From the NCBI GenBank assembly GCA_017627975.1, contig JAGAFT010000103.1:1-9347 (forward strand): a DNA stretch of 9,347 nucleotides, in the 5' to 3' direction. Position 1 is the stretch's first letter. Each line of letters starts with the position of its first letter. This stretch comes from Oscillospiraceae bacterium (GTDB taxonomy: Bacteria; Bacillota_A; Clostridia; Oscillospirales; Oscillospiraceae). A program made the translations under genes and the position numbers. The notes beneath the pieces were generated by a model. That model saw only the letters and a program-made list of their open reading frames with translations. It made no database searches and was not told the origin of the DNA. Positions 7,231 through 9,347 of this stretch are shown piece by piece.

Positions 7231-7246
7231 GAAGTCGCTCGACTTC
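7231..7246. promoter_or_regulatory. 16-bp palindrome just downstream of the chvE promoter, candidate operator
   Basis: GAAGTCG (7231-7237) and CGACTTC (7240-7246) are exact inverted repeats around a 2-bp centre. Given the predicted start point near 7249, the site covers about +3 to +18 of the operon message, a classic repressor position. It could also fold as a 5' hairpin that stabilises the message. Binding by the adjacent ROK protein is inference. Confidence 0.5.
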
Positions 7247-7255
7247 CATATAGTG

Positions 7256-7284
7256 ATTTTACAAATATCATTTGCGACTGTCAA
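7256..7284 (-). promoter_or_regulatory. Promoter of the chvE-mmsAB-xylB operon
   Basis: On the minus strand, TTGACA (7284-7279), a 17-bp spacer and TAAAAT (7261-7256): a perfect -35, the optimal spacing and a -10 with one mismatch. Predicted start near 7249, giving a leader of about 57 bases to the chvE ATG. Confidence 0.82.
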
Positions 7285-7290
7285 GGCCTT

Positions 7291-7318
7291 TTTGACTTTT
7301 GACGTTGATTTGTTGATT
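7291..7318. repeat. Four near-heptad TTGAC/TTGAT repeats upstream of the chvE -35
   Basis: TTGAC or TTGAT occurs at 7292, 7299, 7305 and 7313, spaced 7, 6 and 8 bp. On the minus strand this reads as A-rich tracts directly upstream of the -35 box, so it may be an UP element or a binding array for an activator. It lies at about -43 to -69 relative to the predicted chvE start. Confidence 0.4.
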
Positions 7319-7346
7319 ATGTTTAAATTCGATCTCTCATTTTTGT

Positions 7347-7366
7347 GCATTATGCTGCATCCATGC
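7347..7366. repeat. Two tandem GCAT/ATGC palindromes in the divergent region
   Basis: GCATTATGC (7347-7355; arms GCAT and ATGC, 1-bp centre) is followed one base later by GCATCCATGC (7357-7366; same arms, 2-bp centre). They lie about midway between the two promoters. A regulator site is possible; short arms mean chance is also possible. Confidence 0.3.
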
Positions 7367-7371
7367 CCGGG

Positions 7372-7395
7372 CTTTCTTAAAAGCATCTTTCTTAA
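7372..7395 (+). repeat. Direct repeat CTTTCTTAA, 15-bp period, upstream of the regulator promoter
   Basis: Two exact 9-bp copies (7372-7380 and 7387-7395) lie on one face-shifted spacing of 15 bp, ending 14 bp before the -35 of the ROK gene. CTTAA and TTAAG within them also form an inverted repeat (7376-7380 and 7392-7396). Possible autoregulatory site. Confidence 0.35.
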
Positions 7396-7409
7396 GTTGC
7401 AAAAGGCCA

Positions 7410-7445
7410 TTGACTCTTTTGAAAAGCGTGTTAAAATAATATAAT
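7410..7445 (+). promoter_or_regulatory. Promoter of the ROK regulator gene
   Basis: TTGACT (7410-7415), 16 bp, then TAAAAT (7432-7437). An alternative overlapping pair is TTGAAA (7419-7424), 15 bp, TATAAT (7440-7445). Either gives a leader of roughly 50-60 bases before the ATG at 7505. Confidence 0.65.
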
Positions 7446-7485
7446 AAGATTGAATAGGAAGCACAGTTCCTCATGTTTGCTGAAA

Positions 7486-7491
7486 AGGAGG
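7486..7491 (+). promoter_or_regulatory. Ribosome site of the ROK gene with long spacing
   Basis: AGGAGG lies 13 bases before ATG 7505, longer than the usual 5-9. No ATG, GTG or TTG in frame lies closer; ATA at 7499 is the only near start-like codon. Translation of the regulator may be modest. Confidence 0.55.
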
Positions 7492-7504
7492 GCAGACGAT
7501 ACAG

Positions 7505-8632
7505 ATGGCACCGATCGCCAGACAGGCTCCGGTTTCGGTCCGGAGCAAAATCTATCACACCCTGTATGACGCACAGGAATTCTGTTCCAAGCAGATGCTG
7601 GCTTCGAAATGCGGCATCAGCATGCCCACGCTGTATCAGAATCTCAACGAGCTGATGGAAGAAGGCCTGGTGCAGTATTCCGGGGAAGAGAAATCCACCG
7701 GCGGGCGCAAAGCCCAGGGCCTGGATATCATTCCGGACGCCAGGCTCGCCGTCGGAATCGCCGTGAGTGAACATCGCCTGCGTTTTATCCTGACCGATCT
7801 GCGCCTGCACGAGCTCGCCTATCAGGCGATTCCCTTTGATTTTATCTCCTCTCTCGCGGAAGAAACTTCTTCTCTGCCCGCGCTGCTGGAGACCTTTCTG
7901 GACGATCACCGGGTTGACCGCTCAAAGCTCCTCGGTGTCGGGATCACCATTCCCGCCTTGATCACCCAGGATCATTCGCGCATCCATGTGGCCCCCACAC
8001 TGGGCATCCACGATATCCCTCTGGAGGTTCTGACCAAGGGCATCCCGTATCCGGTCTACGTGGAAAACGACGCTTCCGCCAGCGGCTTCGCGGAGTTTTT
8101 CGTCCGGGGCGCCTCTTCCAATCTCGCCTATTTCTCTCTGGAATACGGTATCGGCGGCGCGGTTGTCATCGACGGTCACCCCTATCCCGGCGACAACGCC
8201 CAGAGCGGCGAATTCGGCCATCTCTGCATAGAGCCCGGCGGCCTGCGCTGCAGCTGCGGAAAAAACGGCTGCCTCGAGGCGTACAGCTCTCCGAGGCGGA
8301 TTGAAGAGACCTTCGGCGTCTCGCTGGAAGATTTCTTCCGCGGCGTGGAGCAGCACAATCCCGAGTACGAAGCGCTTCTTTATGACATGCTGCGGCACCT
8401 CGCCATCGCGGTCAACAGCGTTCATATGATTCTGGACTGCGACGTGATTCTGGGCGGCCTGTTTTCCGAGTATCTCCAGCCCTATCTTCCGGTGATTCGC
8501 AATTATGTTCGGGCGGGAAATCCCTTTACCGCCGACGCGGACTTTGTCAAGCTGAGCACCCTTCGGCATCACATCACCCCGCTGGGCGCGGCGCTCTACT
8601 TTGTCCGCGACTTTGTCAGCGGCGTCTCCTGA
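7505..8632 (+). CDS. ROK-family transcriptional regulator (XylR/NagC-like), divergent from the sugar importer operon
   Basis: A 375-residue DNA-binding regulator with an N-terminal winged helix-turn-helix (about residues 12-75; helices around SKQMLASKCGISMPTLYQNL at 28-47, wing STGGRK at 64-69) joined to a ROK sugar-kinase-like domain. In the ROK domain, GVGITIPALI (144-153), the sugar-binding ENDASA (187-192), GIGGAVVIDG (215-224), EFGH (236-239) and CSCGKNGCLEAY (249-260) are clear. The structural zinc ligands H239, C249, C251 and C256 are all present. The N-terminal phosphate motif DxGxT of true kinases is absent (the equivalent strand reads VGIAVSEHRLRFILTDL), so it is a regulator rather than a kinase. 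Divergence from chvE and the presence of xylB suggest it represses this operon and is released by the imported sugar or its phosphate. It probably also controls itself. Confidence 0.92.
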   Translation: MAPIARQAPVSVRSKIYHTLYDAQEFCSKQMLASKCGISMPTLYQNLNELMEEGLVQYSGEEKSTGGRKAQGLDIIPDARLAVGIAVSEHRLRFILTDLRLHELAYQAIPFDFISSLAEETSSLPALLETFLDDHRVDRSKLLGVGITIPALITQDHSRIHVAPTLGIHDIPLEVLTKGIPYPVYVENDASASGFAEFFVRGASSNLAYFSLEYGIGGAVVIDGHPYPGDNAQSGEFGHLCIEPGGLRCSCGKNGCLEAYSSPRRIEETFGVSLEDFFRGVEQHNPEYEALLYDMLRHLAIAVNSVHMILDCDVILGGLFSEYLQPYLPVIRNYVRAGNPFTADADFVKLSTLRHHITPLGAALYFVRDFVSGVS

Positions 8633-8646
8633 CCCTTTCTCCCGGC

Positions 8647-8675
8647 TTTACAGGATTCCGTTTTTCCTTTATAAT
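8647..8675 (+). promoter_or_regulatory. Promoter of deoD
   Basis: TTTACA (8647-8652), a 17-bp spacer and a perfect TATAAT (8670-8675), starting 14 bp after the ROK stop. It gives a leader of about 45 bases. I see no terminator hairpin between the ROK gene and this promoter, so ROK transcripts may also run into deoD. Confidence 0.82.
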
Positions 8676-8695
8676 GGCATCAGCTGCTGATTCCA
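8675..8695. promoter_or_regulatory. Palindrome at the deoD transcription start, candidate operator
   Basis: ATCAGC (8679-8684), a single T, and GCTGAT (8686-8691) form an exact inverted repeat. After a one-base mismatch on each side, TGG and CCA extend it to 8675-8695. It directly abuts the -10 box and covers the predicted start point, as expected for a repressor of nucleoside use. The sequence differs from the palindrome at the chvE promoter, so a different protein is likely. Confidence 0.5.
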
Positions 8696-8726
8696 GGAAA
8701 AAACACATCTTTATGGAGGTACTTCT

Positions 8727-9347
8727 ATGCCGATTCCCACCCCCCACATCAATGCGCGGAAAGATCAGATTGCCAAAACCGTGCTCATGCCCGGCGATCC
8801 CCTGCGTGCCAAATTCATTGCCGAGACCTTCCTCACCGACCCTGTTCTGGTCAACAATGTCCGCGGGGTCCAGGGCCACACCGGCACCTGGAAGGGTGTC
8901 CCGGTCACTGTCATGGCCTCCGGCATTGGCATCCCGTCCATCGGCATCTACAGCTGGGAGCTCTTCAACTTCTATGATGTTGATAACATCATCCGCATCG
9001 GCTCCGCCGGTGCGTTGCAGGACGACCTGAAGCTGCGCGACCTGGTCGCCGGACAGGCCGCCTGCACCAATTCCAATTATGTCAAAAGCTTCGGACTCGG
9101 CGAAACCGCCACCTTTGCCCCCATCGCGGATTATACCCTCCTCAGCACCGCCGTCGCCATGGCAAAGGCCCGCGGCATCGACATGCGCGTCGGAAATATT
9201 CTCTCTTCCGACCCCTTCTATGCCGCCGAGGGCTGCTCCAAAAACGACCAGTGGAAGCGGATGGGCGTCCTCGCCGTCGAGATGGAGGCCGCCGGTCTCT
9301 ACGCCAACGCCGCCTACGCCGGAAAGCGGGCGCTTTGCATCTGCACC
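8727..9347 (+). CDS. deoD: Purine-nucleoside phosphorylase, DeoD type (3' end outside window)
   Basis: The first 207 codons of a cytoplasmic hexameric-type purine-nucleoside phosphorylase, which splits purine (deoxy)ribonucleosides with phosphate into base and (deoxy)ribose 1-phosphate. The family is about 235 residues, so roughly 30 are missing. PTPHINA (4-10, H7 matching H4 of E. coli DeoD) opens the protein. Phosphate contacts are seen in MPGDPLRAK (G23, R27), NNVRG (R46) and RIGSAGA (R90, S93). The nucleoside-binding VEMEA lies at 184-188. The window stops just before the expected catalytic Asp of the VSD motif. Ala replaces the Cys often found in RIGSCGA. ATG 8727 has GGAGGT 6 bases upstream. 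It has its own promoter and a palindrome at the start point. Its link to the sugar operon is loose: ribose 1-phosphate also enters pentose metabolism. Confidence 0.94.
   Translation, partial: MPIPTPHINARKDQIAKTVLMPGDPLRAKFIAETFLTDPVLVNNVRGVQGHTGTWKGVPVTVMASGIGIPSIGIYSWELFNFYDVDNIIRIGSAGALQDDLKLRDLVAGQAACTNSNYVKSFGLGETATFAPIADYTLLSTAVAMAKARGIDMRVGNILSSDPFYAAEGCSKNDQWKRMGVLAVEMEAAGLYANAAYAGKRALCICT

Noticed and set aside
7193..7249. Longer chvE start at ATG 7249
   Set aside because: It would start at the predicted transcription start point and place 19 charged residues before the signal peptide; AGGAGG supports ATG 7192.
7421..7434. A catabolite-response (cre)-like match, GAAAAGCGTGTTAA, in the ROK promoter spacer
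   Set aside because: About four mismatches to the cre consensus in conserved positions; not better than chance in AT-rich DNA.
7337..7909. A 190-codon minus-strand frame over the ROK promoter and N-terminus
   Set aside because: It overlaps the promoter and the helix-turn-helix coding part of the ROK gene and shows no domain.
9000..9020. Ala in place of the common Cys in the RIGSCGA motif of DeoD
   Set aside because: The phosphate-contacting Arg and Ser are kept and this position varies among family members, so loss of function is not suggested.
1..9347. tRNA or rRNA genes, CRISPR arrays, insertion sequences, attachment sites, toxin-antitoxin or defence genes
   Set aside because: None seen on either strand by reading; no repeat-spacer pattern, transposase frame or terminal inverted repeats.

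Overview
The window looks like chromosomal DNA of a moderately GC-rich Gram-positive anaerobe, most likely Bacillota, class Clostridia. The signs are strong AGGAGG ribosome sites, near-consensus sigma-A-type promoters, GTG and TTG starts, a ROK-type sugar regulator and CUT2-type sugar importers. This is inferred from gene style only; no marker gene fixes the taxon. I see no mobile element, CRISPR array, phage gene, tRNA or rRNA.

Layout. Bases 2-199 (+) are the last 65 codons of a CUT2 sugar ABC permease, closest in feel to MglC, followed by a GC-rich hairpin. Bases 283-912 (+) encode a Nudix hydrolase with its own N-terminal domain. A perfect 12-bp hairpin (930-956) separates it from a convergent minus-strand operon. 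Read in its own direction from 7192 down to 999, that operon is: a ChvE-like monosaccharide-binding protein; an MmsA/GguA-type double ATPase; an MmsB/GguB-type permease; a xylulokinase; a 103-residue two-helix membrane protein; and a 144-residue soluble protein of unknown function. MmsA/MmsB, XylB/membrane protein and membrane protein/144-aa protein each overlap by 4 bp (ATGA). The two long gaps, after chvE and after mmsB, each hold a terminator-like hairpin. Together these divide the operon into three expression blocks: binding protein, importer, and kinase plus two unknowns.

Bases 7193-7504 form a divergent control region. It has a near-ideal promoter for chvE (TTGACA, 17 bp, TAAAAT), a 16-bp palindrome at about +3 to +18, several further repeats, and an AT-rich promoter for the opposite gene, a ROK-family regulator (7505-8632, +). 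After it, deoD (purine-nucleoside phosphorylase, 8727 to beyond the right edge, +) has its own promoter with a palindrome at the start point.

How it works together: the ROK protein probably senses a sugar or sugar phosphate and represses the importer operon. The importer brings in a pentose or related monosaccharide, and XylB phosphorylates the ketose form. No xylose isomerase lies in the window, so the true substrate is not fixed. I see no convincing wholly new system. The least explained part is the pair of small genes translationally coupled to xylB.
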